Part shown: positions 40,313-50,656 of the stretch, piece after piece
Position numbering within the stretch: the stretch's first letter is position 1
Layout of the letters: every line of letters starts with the position of its first letter
Origin: Fulvimarina sp.
Lineage (GTDB): Bacteria > Pseudomonadota > Alphaproteobacteria > Rhizobiales > Rhizobiaceae
DNA length: 50,813 nucleotides
Direction: 5' to 3'
NCBI GenBank assembly: GCA_002700095.1
Contig: PACL01000057.1
Location: 1 to 50,813 of the forward strand
The notes under the pieces: model-generated
What the model saw: the letters and a program-made list of their open reading frames with translations, nothing else
What the model was told of the DNA's origin: nothing
The model's database searches: none
Position numbers and translations under genes: made by a program

Positions 40313-40793
40313 GCGCCAGCCCGGCGCAAGCTCGCTCGTCCATTAACATCTCCTTAAGAGATCGCCGCTATTTTGATCGACATAGGGGACACCGAAAAAG
40401 GCACGCTTTCGCGACCACTGATCGATTTTTGGTCACGATCATGCGATAGGCCGATTTGCGGTGTGGGGATGACCGTGCCTCGAAAGAGGATGCGGGGGAC
40501 AGCTGGAAGGGTGCGGCATCGGGGGATCGCCGCGCCCTTCTTGCGTTTGCGCGTCCAGCTTCGCTGCAGCGACCATGCCGCAACGGCAGTGCCGTGGTCT
40601 CCTCTTGCGCCTGTTACCCTCCTGCAACGCCTTGATTCGAAACATCCTGGGGAGGGCGGTTTTCGCCCCGGTGGGAATTGCGCATCGGGAAGGGGCGGGG
40701 CATGTATCGTCCCACAGCATGCCCGACGCGGCGCCGGACTGGTGCCCTGACGTTTTCAGAACGAGGCGTGCGAAAAGGCTGGAGTATCAGTTC
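40313..40793. other. Intergenic region before the MipA/OmpV gene
   Basis: No convincing gene is seen in these 481 bases. Near the left end is a short inverted repeat ATCTC-CTTAA-GAGAT in an AT-rich patch (about 40346-40380), which may mark a promoter. Open frames in the rest have codon use unlike the neighbours. The GGAG ribosome site of the next gene is at 40781-40784. Confidence 0.5.
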
Positions 40794-41624
40794 ATGGCTA
40801 TGCGCTTCGCCTCGGCGGTTTTCCTCACGCTGATGGGCTCGACCGTCCTGGCGAGCGCGGCCGATGTGACCGGGCCCTACGATCCTGCGCCTGCTCCGGC
40901 GCAGCCGGCGGCGATCGACTATGGCGGCGACGACTTCGTCTTCGAGCTGGGCATCAAGGGCGTCGTCGATCCGGAATATCTCGGTTCCGACGAGTATCGC
41001 GTCCTGCCGGGCGCGATCTTTTCCGTCGAGTATCTGAACCTGCCGGGAATTGGCTCGTTCGGCGGGCCGGACGGCCTCGGCTTCTCGATCGGCCCGTCCT
41101 TCAACGTCGTCGGCGAGCGCAAGGCGGACGATCATCCCTCGCTGAACGGGCTCGACGACGTCGACACCACTTACGAGGTCGGCCTCAAAGCCTCCTACGA
41201 GTGGGAATATGCCGAGATCTACGGCTCGGCGCGCTATGCCTTCGGTGGCGCGGACGGCTTCGTCGGCGATGCCGGCGCGAATCTGATCTCCCGGCCGACC
41301 GACACGCTGACCCTCAAGCTCGGCCCGACGGTCAGCTTCGCCTCGGCGGACTACATGGAGACCTATTTCTCCGTCAGCCCCAGCGAGGCGATCGCGAGCG
41401 GCGGCCGGTTCTCGTCCTATGATGCCGGCGGCGGCTTCAAGAGCGTCGGCGTGGCGGCATCGGCCAAGTACGAGTTCACGCCGGACTGGTTCCTCAACGC
41501 GGACGCGTCCTGGGACCGGCTTGTCGGCGACGCCAAGGATTCGCCCATCGTCGAGGCGGGCTCCAAGGACCAGTATTCCTTCACCCTCGGCATCTCGAAG
41601 CGATTCTCGCTCGACCTGTTCTGA
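40794..41624 (+). CDS. MipA/OmpV-family outer-membrane protein
   Basis: A 276-residue outer-membrane beta barrel. The signal peptide is about residues 1-23, cleaved after LASA. Short alternating strands follow (FELGIKGVVDPEYLGSDEY at the start), which is the MipA/OmpV opening around the Y-L/P-G-S motif, and the chain ends RFSLDLF with the terminal aromatic residue needed for assembly. MipA scaffolds murein enzymes in Escherichia coli; other members serve as porins or adhesins. The role here is unknown. ATG 40794 is preferred over a second ATG at 40800 because GGAG is 9 bases upstream. Confidence 0.88.
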   Translation: MAMRFASAVFLTLMGSTVLASAADVTGPYDPAPAPAQPAAIDYGGDDFVFELGIKGVVDPEYLGSDEYRVLPGAIFSVEYLNLPGIGSFGGPDGLGFSIGPSFNVVGERKADDHPSLNGLDDVDTTYEVGLKASYEWEYAEIYGSARYAFGGADGFVGDAGANLISRPTDTLTLKLGPTVSFASADYMETYFSVSPSEAIASGGRFSSYDAGGGFKSVGVAASAKYEFTPDWFLNADASWDRLVGDAKDSPIVEAGSKDQYSFTLGISKRFSLDLF

Positions 41625-41762
41625 TCTTCCGGCACCTCGCCTGAGGGCGGCGCGGCGATCTGCCGCCCCGCCGATCTGCGGACAATGCGGCCCGAAGGGC
41701 AACGCTCTCCTGCATCGCCACGTTGACGCTCCGACTTCAATCGATGAAGGAGGGCTGCAACC

Positions 41763-42581
41763 ATGGCCATCATCAAGACGAACGACAACGTCGAACTCTA
41801 TGTCAAGGACTGGGGCGAGGGGCGACCCTTCGTGCTCGTCCATGGCTGGCCCCTCAATGCCGACATGTGGGACACCATCGCCCACGAGCTCGTCGAGCAG
41901 GGGTTTCGGGTCGTTGCCTATGACCGCCGCGGCTTCGGCCGCTCCTCGCAGCCGGGCGCGGGTTACGACTACGACACCCTGGCCGACGATCTGGCCGCGG
42001 TGATCGAGGGCCTGTCGCTGATCGACGTCACCCTCGTCGGCTTCTCGATGGGGGGCGGTGAGGTCGCCCGCTACATGTCCCGCCATCGCGGGCGCAACGT
42101 CGCCCATGTGGCGCTGGTCTCGGCGGTGACGCCCTATCTCCTCAAGGACGACAGCAACCCGGACGGCGTCGACGGCGCAACCTTCGACGGCTTCATCCAT
42201 GAGCTGAAGAAGGACCGGCCGGGTTTCCTCGAGACCTTTGGCAAGCAGTTCTACGGCGTCGGCCTGCTGGATTGGTCGGTCTCGTCGGCCTATCTGGAAT
42301 GGACGAAGCAGATGGCGCTGCAGGCTTCGCTGCGCGCCACGATCAAATGCGTCGACGCGTTCGGGCGCACCGACTTCCGTGCCGACATGAAGGCTTTCGA
42401 CCTGCCGACACTGGTCATCCACGGCACGTCGGATGCAACGGTGCCTTTCGAGATATCGGGCAAGCGGGCGGCCGAGATGATCCCCGGTGCCGAACTCAAG
42501 GCCTATGACGGCGCGCCCCACGGGCTGCACTATACCGAGCAGGACCGGCTGGTCGCCGATCTCGTCGATTTTGCGAGGTGA
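41763..42581 (+). CDS. Alpha/beta hydrolase (non-haem chloroperoxidase/arylesterase type)
   Basis: A 272-residue cytoplasmic hydrolase. The nucleophile is Ser95 in LVGFSMGGGE, the acid is Asp in VIHGTSDATVP, and the base is His in GAPHGLHYT; VLVHGWPLNADMW forms the oxyanion hole. This layout is that of bacterial cofactor-free haloperoxidases and aryl esterases, which hydrolyse small esters and can make peracids. The substrate in vivo is unknown. ATG 41763 follows AAGGAGGGCTGCAACC, a strong site. A GC-rich hairpin follows at 42612. Confidence 0.93.
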   Translation: MAIIKTNDNVELYVKDWGEGRPFVLVHGWPLNADMWDTIAHELVEQGFRVVAYDRRGFGRSSQPGAGYDYDTLADDLAAVIEGLSLIDVTLVGFSMGGGEVARYMSRHRGRNVAHVALVSAVTPYLLKDDSNPDGVDGATFDGFIHELKKDRPGFLETFGKQFYGVGLLDWSVSSAYLEWTKQMALQASLRATIKCVDAFGRTDFRADMKAFDLPTLVIHGTSDATVPFEISGKRAAEMIPGAELKAYDGAPHGLHYTEQDRLVADLVDFAR

Positions 42582-42611
42582 GCCGGTCGTAGCCTGAAGC
42601 CACGAAGGTCG

Positions 42612-42643
42612 GGGGCCGGATGCGCCTCAAGCGATCCGGCCCC
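42612..42643. terminator. Hairpin between convergent hydrolase and SDR genes
   Basis: GGGGCCGGAT (42612-42621) pairs perfectly with ATCCGGCCCC (42634-42643) over a 12-base loop. It lies 30 bases after the hydrolase stop and 16 bases past the SDR stop on the other strand, so it can serve both genes. The downstream T content is low (TCCTTC on the plus side). Confidence 0.65.
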
Positions 42644-42659
42644 TCCTTCATCCGAACGG

Positions 42660-43457
42660 TCAGGGGACGATCGAATCCACCACGCCGCCGTCGACACGCA
42701 GCGCCCCGCCGCTGGTGGCCGAGGCTTCCTTCGAACAGGCGTAGACGATCATGTTGGCGACCTCCTCGACGGTGGCCGGCCGGCCGAGGACGGAGCTCGG
42801 GCGCTCGGACTTCACGAACATCTCCCCGGCCTCCTCGATGGAGACGCCCTTCTCCTCGGCCAACTCCTTGAGCATCTCCTTGACGCCCTCGGACATGGTC
42901 GGGCCGGGCAGCACCGAATTGACGGTGACGCCGGTGCCTGAGGCGAGCTTGGCGAGGCCGCGCGAGAGCGACAGCAACGCGGTCTTGGTGAAGCCGTAGT
43001 GGATCATGTCGGCGGGGATGTTCAGGCCGGATTCCGAGGAGATGAAGACGACGCGGCCCCAGCCCTGCTCCATCATCTTCGGCAGATACGCCCGCGACAG
43101 GCGCACGCCTGACATGACGTTCAGCTGGAAGAACCGCTCCCAGGTCCCGTCGTCGATCTCGAAGAAGGGCTTGGGGCCGAAGATGCCGACATTGTTGACC
43201 AGAATGTCGGCTGCCGGCACCGCCGCTATGAAGCTGTCGCAGCCGTCCGCCGTGCCGAGGTCGGCGGCGACGCCGGAGACGTCGGAGCGCGGCACCGCGT
43301 CGAGCACGGCGCGGATCGCCGCCTCCACGCGGTCGCTGTCGCGGCCGTTGACCACGACACGGGCGCCGGCCCGGGCGAGGCCCTTGGCCGCCGCAAGGCC
43401 GATGCCGCCGGTCGAGCCGGTGACGATGGCGGTCTTTTCGGAAAGATCGATCTGCAT
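42660..43457 (-). CDS. Short-chain dehydrogenase/reductase
   Basis: A 265-residue NAD(P)-dependent oxidoreductase of the classical SDR type. The coenzyme motif is TGSTGGIG, with NNVG in strand 4, and the catalytic residues are Ser in FISSESG and Tyr/Lys in YGFTK. Following LPGPTMSEG is usual for the family. The substrate is unknown. ATG at 43455-43457 is taken because GGAG lies 9 bases upstream; an ATG 9 bases earlier directly abuts that site. It is convergent with the alpha/beta hydrolase. Confidence 0.92.
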   Translation of the reverse strand: MQIDLSEKTAIVTGSTGGIGLAAAKGLARAGARVVVNGRDSDRVEAAIRAVLDAVPRSDVSGVAADLGTADGCDSFIAAVPAADILVNNVGIFGPKPFFEIDDGTWERFFQLNVMSGVRLSRAYLPKMMEQGWGRVVFISSESGLNIPADMIHYGFTKTALLSLSRGLAKLASGTGVTVNSVLPGPTMSEGVKEMLKELAEEKGVSIEEAGEMFVKSERPSSVLGRPATVEEVANMIVYACSKEASATSGGALRVDGGVVDSIVP

Positions 43458-43825
43458 GGCGCGCATCTCCTTTGTCGCTGCCTGACGTCGATCGTGAAAA
43501 CTAGCCTCGCTGCGCTGAACGACAGGGACGAGCCGGGCGACGGTGCGTTTCGGGATGCTTTTGCGAGGCCTGTCGCCATTCCTTAAAGCCCCGTTAAATC
43601 GCCGCAATTACCATTGACAAGCAACTTGCCGATTCCGGCGCGGCGGAACCGTTCGCGCCCGCTGTCGGACCTGTGGGGACAGGTCCGGCGAGACGACGAC
43701 CGACAGCAGCACCGCCGGATCCGAGCGGGTTCGCGACGGGTCGCGGCACATGGGGAAAATGAGGGGGATCTGGAGCGCCGACACGGCCGTTCCGCGTCGC
43801 CCGTCATCAGGATGAGAGGCTGGGC
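43458..43825. other. Divergent region between the SDR and PBP genes
   Basis: No gene is seen in these 368 bases. An AT-richer section around 43580-43620 holds a perfect TTGACA (43614-43619), but no -10 hexamer follows at the right distance on the plus strand. The right part is GC-rich leader of the penicillin-binding protein gene. Confidence 0.5.
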
Positions 43826-46075
43826 ATGGCGGCACGGCGCGAGCGGATCGAACCGAGCTTCGATCATCAGGAGCGGGTCAGCGAGGACGAGCTGTCGATC
43901 AGCCCGGACGACCGGGCCGTGCCCTCGGCGGCCAACGACCGCAAGCGCACGTCCGCCGCACGGCCCGCCAAGGGAACCGCCAAAGCCAGGCCGGCCACCG
44001 CGCGCGGTGCATCAGGCGGCGGTTCGCGGCGCGGCGGCTCGGGCGATGGCGGCGGCGGCGGCCGACGCCGGCGGCGCAGCTTCTTCGGCCATGTGGTCCG
44101 GCTCGGCCTTGCCGGCGCCCTCTGGGGCACGCTCGCGGTCGCCGCGGTGGTCGGCTATTTCGCCGTCAAGCTGCCACAGGAGGCCTGGGAGATCCCGGCG
44201 CGCCCGCCCAACGTCAAGATCGTCTCGGTCGAGGGCACGCTGCTCGCCAATCGCGGCCTGACCGGCGGCAAGGAAGTCTCCCTCGACGAGATAAGTCCCT
44301 ACATTCCAGAAGCCGTGGTGGCGATCGAGGACCGGCGGTTCTACGACCACTGGGGCGTCGACCCGATCGGCATCGTGCGGGCCTTCGTCAACAACTGGCA
44401 GGCCGGCGGCACCGTCCAAGGCGGCTCGACGCTGACCCAGCAGCTGGCTAAGAACATCTTTCTCAATCCCGAGCAGACCATCCAGCGCAAGATCCAGGAA
44501 GCGATCCTGGCGATCTGGCTGGAGCACAAGTTCACCAAGGACCAGATCCTCGACATGTATCTGAACCGGGTCTATTTCGGCTCGGGCGCGACGGGGGTCG
44601 AGGCTGCTGCGCGGCGCTATTTCAACAAGTCTGCCAAGGAAGTGACGCTCTCCGAGGCGGCGCTGCTGGCGGGGCTCCTCAAGGCGCCGTCGCGGCTGTC
44701 GCCGGCGCGCGATCCGGAGGCCGCCAAGGCCCGCGCCGAAGTGGTGCTCGCGGCGATGCGCGAGGAAGGCAAGATCTCCCAGGAGGAATTTGCCGACGCC
44801 GCCTCCCAGAAGCCGACCAAGGCGAAGAGCTACTGGGACGGCGCCCACCAATATGCCGCCGACCTGGTGATGCGCGACATCAAGGACCTCGTCGGCGAGG
44901 TCCAGCAGGATGTCGTGGTCGAGACGACGATCGAGATGCCGCTGGAGAGGCTGGCGGAACAGACGCTCCGCAAGACCATCGACGGCTCGAAGCAGAATGT
45001 CAGCCAGGGCGCGCTCGTGTCCATGGACGGCACCGGGGCGATCCGGGCGCTGGTCGGCGGGCGCGACTATGCCGAAAGCCAGTTCAACCGCGCCGTCGAC
45101 GCCAAGCGCCAGCCGGGCTCGACTTTCAAGCCCTTCGTCTATCTGGCGGCGATCGAGAATGGCTGGCGACCCGAGAGCATCATCGTCGACGGCCCCGTCC
45201 AGATCGGCAAGTGGAAGCCCTCGAACTACGAGAACACCTATCGCGGCCCGGTGATGGTCGCCGACGCCCTGCGCTTCTCGCTCAACACCGTGGCGGCGAA
45301 GCTCATCGACAGCGTCGGGACGCAGGCCGTGATCGATACCGCCCATCGCCTCGGCATCAAGTCCGACATCGTCGACAACCCGTCGATCGCGCTCGGAACG
45401 TCCGAGGTCTCGCTTCTGGAGCTGACCAGCGCCTTCGCGCCCTTTGCGAATGGCGGCTACGAGGCGACGCCGCATCTCGTCAACAAGATCACTACCGAGG
45501 ACGGCAAGGTCCTGTGGGAGCGGGGGGCGGAGGTTCCGCCGAAGGTCCTGTCCGAGGAGAGCCTCGGCATGATGAACGCCATGCTGAAGCGTGTCGTCTC
45601 CTCCGGCACCGGGCGCAAGGCGGAGCTGGACGGCTTCGAGGCGGCCGGCAAGACGGGAACGACCCAAGACTTCAAGGACGCCTGGTTCATGGGCTACACG
45701 GCCGAACTCGTCACCGGCGTCTGGCTGGGCAACGACAACGGCGCGAAGATGAAGCGGGTGACCGGCGGCTCGCTGCCGGCGCAGGCCTGGCACGACTACA
45801 TGCAGGCGGCTCTGAAGGGGACGCCGAACGTGCCGCTGCCGGGCAACTACATGCTCGGCGGGCCGGAGGCACCGCTGGTCGCGGACGGCAATGGCGGAGA
45901 ATACTACGACACCGAACTGCCGCGGAACGACGGTGTGCCCTATGACGGGGCCGATGGTGGCCAGGGCCGGGTGATCTATGACCGCGCGCCGCCGCCTGGT
46001 GTCGTCGTCGAGGAGCGGGTCTCGCCGCCTCGGGAGAACGATCGCAACCTGTTCAGGCGGATCTTCGGCGGGTGA
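43826..46075 (+). CDS. Class A penicillin-binding protein (PBP1-like, bifunctional)
   Basis: A 749-residue peptidoglycan synthase. An unusually long, basic and Gly/Ser/Arg-rich cytoplasmic tail (1-84) precedes one span (about 86-112). The glycosyltransferase domain (GT51) follows, with catalytic Glu168 in AIEDRRFYDH and GGSTLTQQLAKN. The transpeptidase domain holds SxxK as Ser432/Lys435 in PGSTFKPF, SLN, and KTGTT at 609-613. The C-terminus beyond about residue 670 is acidic and Pro/Gly-rich. It makes glycan strands and cross-links them in the periplasm. The first ATG at 43826 is used. It is monocistronic. Confidence 0.95.
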   Translation: MAARRERIEPSFDHQERVSEDELSISPDDRAVPSAANDRKRTSAARPAKGTAKARPATARGASGGGSRRGGSGDGGGGGRRRRRSFFGHVVRLGLAGALWGTLAVAAVVGYFAVKLPQEAWEIPARPPNVKIVSVEGTLLANRGLTGGKEVSLDEISPYIPEAVVAIEDRRFYDHWGVDPIGIVRAFVNNWQAGGTVQGGSTLTQQLAKNIFLNPEQTIQRKIQEAILAIWLEHKFTKDQILDMYLNRVYFGSGATGVEAAARRYFNKSAKEVTLSEAALLAGLLKAPSRLSPARDPEAAKARAEVVLAAMREEGKISQEEFADAASQKPTKAKSYWDGAHQYAADLVMRDIKDLVGEVQQDVVVETTIEMPLERLAEQTLRKTIDGSKQNVSQGALVSMDGTGAIRALVGGRDYAESQFNRAVDAKRQPGSTFKPFVYLAAIENGWRPESIIVDGPVQIGKWKPSNYENTYRGPVMVADALRFSLNTVAAKLIDSVGTQAVIDTAHRLGIKSDIVDNPSIALGTSEVSLLELTSAFAPFANGGYEATPHLVNKITTEDGKVLWERGAEVPPKVLSEESLGMMNAMLKRVVSSGTGRKAELDGFEAAGKTGTTQDFKDAWFMGYTAELVTGVWLGNDNGAKMKRVTGGSLPAQAWHDYMQAALKGTPNVPLPGNYMLGGPEAPLVADGNGGEYYDTELPRNDGVPYDGADGGQGRVIYDRAPPPGVVVEERVSPPRENDRNLFRRIFGG

Positions 46076-46328
46076 ATCCGCGAAGCAAATCATCGCAGAA
46101 AAAAGGGCGCCCTGCGAGGCGGGCCTCGTTGGAAGCTAGACGTTCACTGGCCTGGTCGACTGGCCGTTAATCACAGCTGACCCGGGTCGTCGTGGACATG
46201 GTCTGCCACACGGGTGATCCCGCCACGCACTCTATCTGGCGAAGCCGTGGCGATCGGGTGGGGTGACGCACCAAGACGTGTTCGTCGCCCCACCCGAACG
46301 CCCCGTCGCCTGCAGCCGGGCGACGTCG
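46076..46328. other. Region downstream of the PBP gene
   Basis: This stretch, about 250 bases, holds no clear gene. It contains an A-rich start AGAAAAAAGGGCGCCC and a small hairpin CGAGGC-GG-GCCTCG near 46115, possibly relics of a terminator, but no U-tract follows in the plus direction. Confidence 0.4.
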
Positions 46329-46409
46329 TCAGATGCTGACGACACCCAGCAGCGACAGCACGATGAGGACGACCACGACGAGGCCGACGATATAGATGAT
46401 GTTGTTCAT
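46329..46409 (-). CDS. 26-residue single-span membrane microprotein
   Basis: A tiny open frame encoding MNNIIYIVGLVVVVLIVLS and seven further residues, almost all of it one transmembrane helix. ATG at 46407-46409 has CGGAG about 8 bases upstream. The codons have the high GC at third positions typical of this genome (GTC, ATC, CTG). I recall small proteins starting M-x-N-I-I-Y-x-V-G-L-V-V in Rhizobiales annotations, which supports it as a real gene; this could not be checked here. It is transcribed away from dnaK. Function is unknown; such peptides often modulate larger membrane complexes. Confidence 0.7.
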   Translation of the reverse strand: MNNIIYIVGLVVVVLIVLSLLGVVSI

Positions 46410-46761
46410 GACTGCGCTCCGAAAGAATCAGGGTCGTGGTTGGGTGCGACGGATCGTCCGTGCCGTCCGGTAGCGCTTCAGCGCGCCGGTGGTTCCGCAA
46501 ATCCTGTCGTTTTTTGAAAAAGCGCTCTTCCGCCGCCTGAGCCGCGCGCGTTCGAAACCGGGCTTCACGAAAGCGTCAGAACCTGCCTTGCACCGGTTTC
46601 GGGGCGTTCATATATAGCCGCCATCACCGATCGGCCGGACGGCGTCACGCCAGACCCCGCACCGGCCAAACATGATTTTGCAGACGCCACGTGGGGGTTG
46701 CCCAGCGGGAACGCCTTAACGAGGGTCCCGGGCGGCTCGCTGTCAGAAGGAGAGTATGAAT
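46410..46761. other. Upstream region of dnaK and the microprotein gene
   Basis: A divergent region of 352 bases. Its left part serves the microprotein (ribosome site only). A TTTTTTGAAAAAG tract lies near 46510. A heat-shock-like promoter is at 46587-46616, leaving a leader of about 140 bases before dnaK. No further gene is seen. Confidence 0.5.
46587..46616 (+). promoter_or_regulatory. Probable dnaK promoter, heat-shock (RpoH) or sigma-70 type
   Basis: CTTGCACC at 46587-46594 and CATATATA at 46609-46616 are placed so that TTGCAC and TATATA are 17 bases apart. The CTTG -35 is characteristic of alphaproteobacterial RpoH promoters, whose -10 is of the C(C/T)TATNT kind, and the -10 here is close to that. 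It is the only AT-rich patch of this kind before dnaK. Confidence 0.6.
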
Positions 46762-48690
<1,929 letters not shown>

Positions 48691-48718
48691 TCCGGCTTTT
48701 CCCCTGATCGATGAACGA

Positions 48719-48751
48719 AAGAAGCCCCGGCGCCATGCGCCGGGGCTTCTT
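48719..48751. terminator. Strong bidirectional terminator after dnaK
   Basis: A perfect 15-bp stem, AAGAAGCCCCGGCGC (48719-48733) with GCGCCGGGGCTTCTT (48737-48751), loop CAT. On the plus strand TTCTTCGTTTGT gives a T-rich tail; on the minus strand TTCTTTCGTTC does the same. It stands 28 bases past dnaK and 93 bases past the convergent small membrane protein gene. Confidence 0.88.
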
Positions 48752-48843
48752 CGTTTGTCAGTCTTTGTCCGCTGTGCAGTCCGCCAGGCCGCTGGCTGCA
48801 GCCGCCGCGGAACCAGCGGCCGCAGGTCGGATGCGACCGGGGC

Positions 48844-49038
48844 CTATCCTTCCGGCGTCACCGCCGAACTGCCCGCAGCCGGAGCATCGAGCCTCGTGCC
48901 TTCCTCGGGCGTGCGGGTGAAGAGCGTGAAATAGGCGACGAGCGCGATCGCAATGACGGCGAGCGTCAGCCACAGCGCGTTTCGCCCCCGGCTGCGGGAC
49001 TTCGGGCCTCGCGCCGGCGGTCCGGAATGATGGGTCAA
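48844..49038 (-). CDS. Small single-span membrane protein, unknown function
   Basis: A probable 64-residue protein with a basic N-terminus (PPARGPKSRSRGRN), one span (LWLTLAVIAIALVAYFTLF) and an acidic/Ala-rich outer tail. The start is taken as TTG at 49036-49038 because GGAGGAG lies about 5 bases upstream; no ATG is available and longer frames run into low-complexity sequence. No family is recognised. It sits 213 bases downstream of purB on the same strand and ends at the bidirectional terminator shared with dnaK. The short length and rare start keep confidence moderate. Confidence 0.55.
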   Translation of the reverse strand: MTHHSGPPARGPKSRSRGRNALWLTLAVIAIALVAYFTLFTRTPEEGTRLDAPAAGSSAVTPEG

Positions 49039-49251
49039 AGGCTCCTCCACGATGTCGCATCGGCCGCGCCATTTCGGCGCGGCGTCTGACGAGACGAACC
49101 GGGGAGGTGGGGGCGGGTTCCGCAATTGCCCTCGGCGCTCAAGGGCGCCGACGCTTCCGCCCGCCGGACGGTCGCGCCGGTCTCCCGGTCCAGCCGGAGA
49201 CCCGACGATCGTCACGGCCCGGCATCCCGTGGGTCCCGGGTGCCTCCGGTC

Positions 49252-50583
49252 TCAGGCTTCGCGGCCGAACACCCGCCGGAAGATCGTGCCGACATGCTTG
49301 GTGTGGTAGCCGAGGTCGAAGCGCTTGCGGACCTCCTCCTCGGGCAGTGCCGCGCGGACCTCGTCGTCCTTCAGCAACTCCTCCAGAAAATCGACCGTCG
49401 CCGAGCCGGCGACATGGTAGCTCTCCCAGACCTTCATGGCGTTGCGCTGGACGAGGCGGTAGGCGTCCTCGCGGGAGACGCCGGCCTGGGTGAGGGCGAG
49501 GAGGATGCGTTGGGAATGCACGAGGCCGCCGAGGCGGTTCATGTTGTTTTCCATGCGCTCGGGATAGACAAGCAGCTTGTCGACGACGCCGGTGAGGCGG
49601 GCGAGGGCGAAGTCCAGCGTGATCGTCGCATCCGGCCCGATGTAGCGCTCGACGGAGGAATGCGAGATGTCGCGCTCGTGCCAGAGGGCGACGTTCTCCA
49701 TGGCCGGCAGGGCGTAGCTGCGGACCATGCGGGCAAGGCCGGTGAGGTTTTCCGTCAAGACCGGGTTGCGCTTGTGGGGCATCGCCGAGGAGCCCTTCTG
49801 GCCCGGCGAGAAGTACTCCTCCGCCTCGAGCACCTCGGTGCGCTGCAGGTGGCGGATCTCCGTCGCCAGCCGCTCGACGGACGAGGCGACGACGCCGAGA
49901 ACCGCAAAGAACATCGCGTGCCGGTCGCGCGGGATCACCTGCGTCGACACCGGCTCGGGCGCAAGGCCCATGGCTTTGGCGACATGCTCCTCGACGAATG
50001 GATCGATGTTGGCGAAGGTGCCGACGGCGCCGGAGATGGCGCAGGTGGCGATCTCGGTGCGGGCGGCGATAAGCCGCTCACGGCAGCGCTGGAACTCGGC
50101 ATGGGCGAGCGCCAGCTTGACGCCGAAGGTCGTCGGCTCGGCATGGATGCCGTGTGAGCGTCCGATGGTGATGGTGTCGCGGTGCTCGAAGGCGCGGCGC
50201 TCCAGCGCGGCAAGAAGGGCATCCATGTCCGCGATGAGAAGGTCGGCCGCCCGCGTAAGCTGGACGCTGAGGCAGGTGTCGAGGACGTCGGACGAGGTCA
50301 TGCCCTGGTGGACGAAGCGGGCATCCGGGCCGACGATCTCCGACAGATGCGTCAGGAAGGCGATGACGTCGTGCTTGGTCTCGCGCTCGATGGCGTCGAT
50401 GCGATCGATGTCGAAGGTGGCGGCGCCGCCCTTTTCCCAGATCGTCTTCGCGGCTTCCTTCGGGATGACGCCGAGCTCGGCCAGGGCGTCGCAGGCATGG
50501 GCCTCGATCTCGAACCAGATCCGGAACTTCTCCTCCGGCGACCAGATGGCGACCATGTCGGGGCGGGCGTAACGGGGGATCAT
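49252..50583 (-). CDS. purB: Adenylosuccinate lyase
   Basis: PurB removes fumarate from SAICAR and from adenylosuccinate, acting twice in purine synthesis. The 443-residue protein belongs to the fumarase/aspartase superfamily: MTSSDVLDTCLSVQ and GRSHGIHAEPTTFG hold the catalytic His region, GSSAMPHKRNP is the superfamily signature with the catalytic Ser loop, and RDISHSSVER follows. It begins MIPRYARPDMVAIWSPEEKF, the usual start. It completes the step begun by PurA at 19669-20961. The gene is 73 bases downstream of the amidohydrolase gene and may share its transcript. Confidence 0.98.
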   Translation of the reverse strand: MIPRYARPDMVAIWSPEEKFRIWFEIEAHACDALAELGVIPKEAAKTIWEKGGAATFDIDRIDAIERETKHDVIAFLTHLSEIVGPDARFVHQGMTSSDVLDTCLSVQLTRAADLLIADMDALLAALERRAFEHRDTITIGRSHGIHAEPTTFGVKLALAHAEFQRCRERLIAARTEIATCAISGAVGTFANIDPFVEEHVAKAMGLAPEPVSTQVIPRDRHAMFFAVLGVVASSVERLATEIRHLQRTEVLEAEEYFSPGQKGSSAMPHKRNPVLTENLTGLARMVRSYALPAMENVALWHERDISHSSVERYIGPDATITLDFALARLTGVVDKLLVYPERMENNMNRLGGLVHSQRILLALTQAGVSREDAYRLVQRNAMKVWESYHVAGSATVDFLEELLKDDEVRAALPEEEVRKRFDLGYHTKHVGTIFRRVFGREA

Positions 50584-50656
50584 CGGGCGTGTTCCGGAGG
50601 TCGATTGCGGGAAGACCGCCGTCTAACAGAGCGGCGGCCAAGCCTCAATGTCGGGA

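Noticed and set aside
40373..40750. Open frames in the region before the MipA/OmpV gene
   Set aside because: Short, overlapping on both strands, without ribosome sites or domains, and the codon pattern is random.
43614..43642. A sigma-70 promoter based on the perfect TTGACA at 43614
   Set aside because: No AT-rich -10 hexamer occurs 15-19 bases downstream; the sequence there is GC-rich.
44012..46093. A 693-codon open frame on the minus strand opposite the PBP gene
   Set aside because: Antisense shadow with no domain; the PBP gene on the plus strand is complete and unmistakable.
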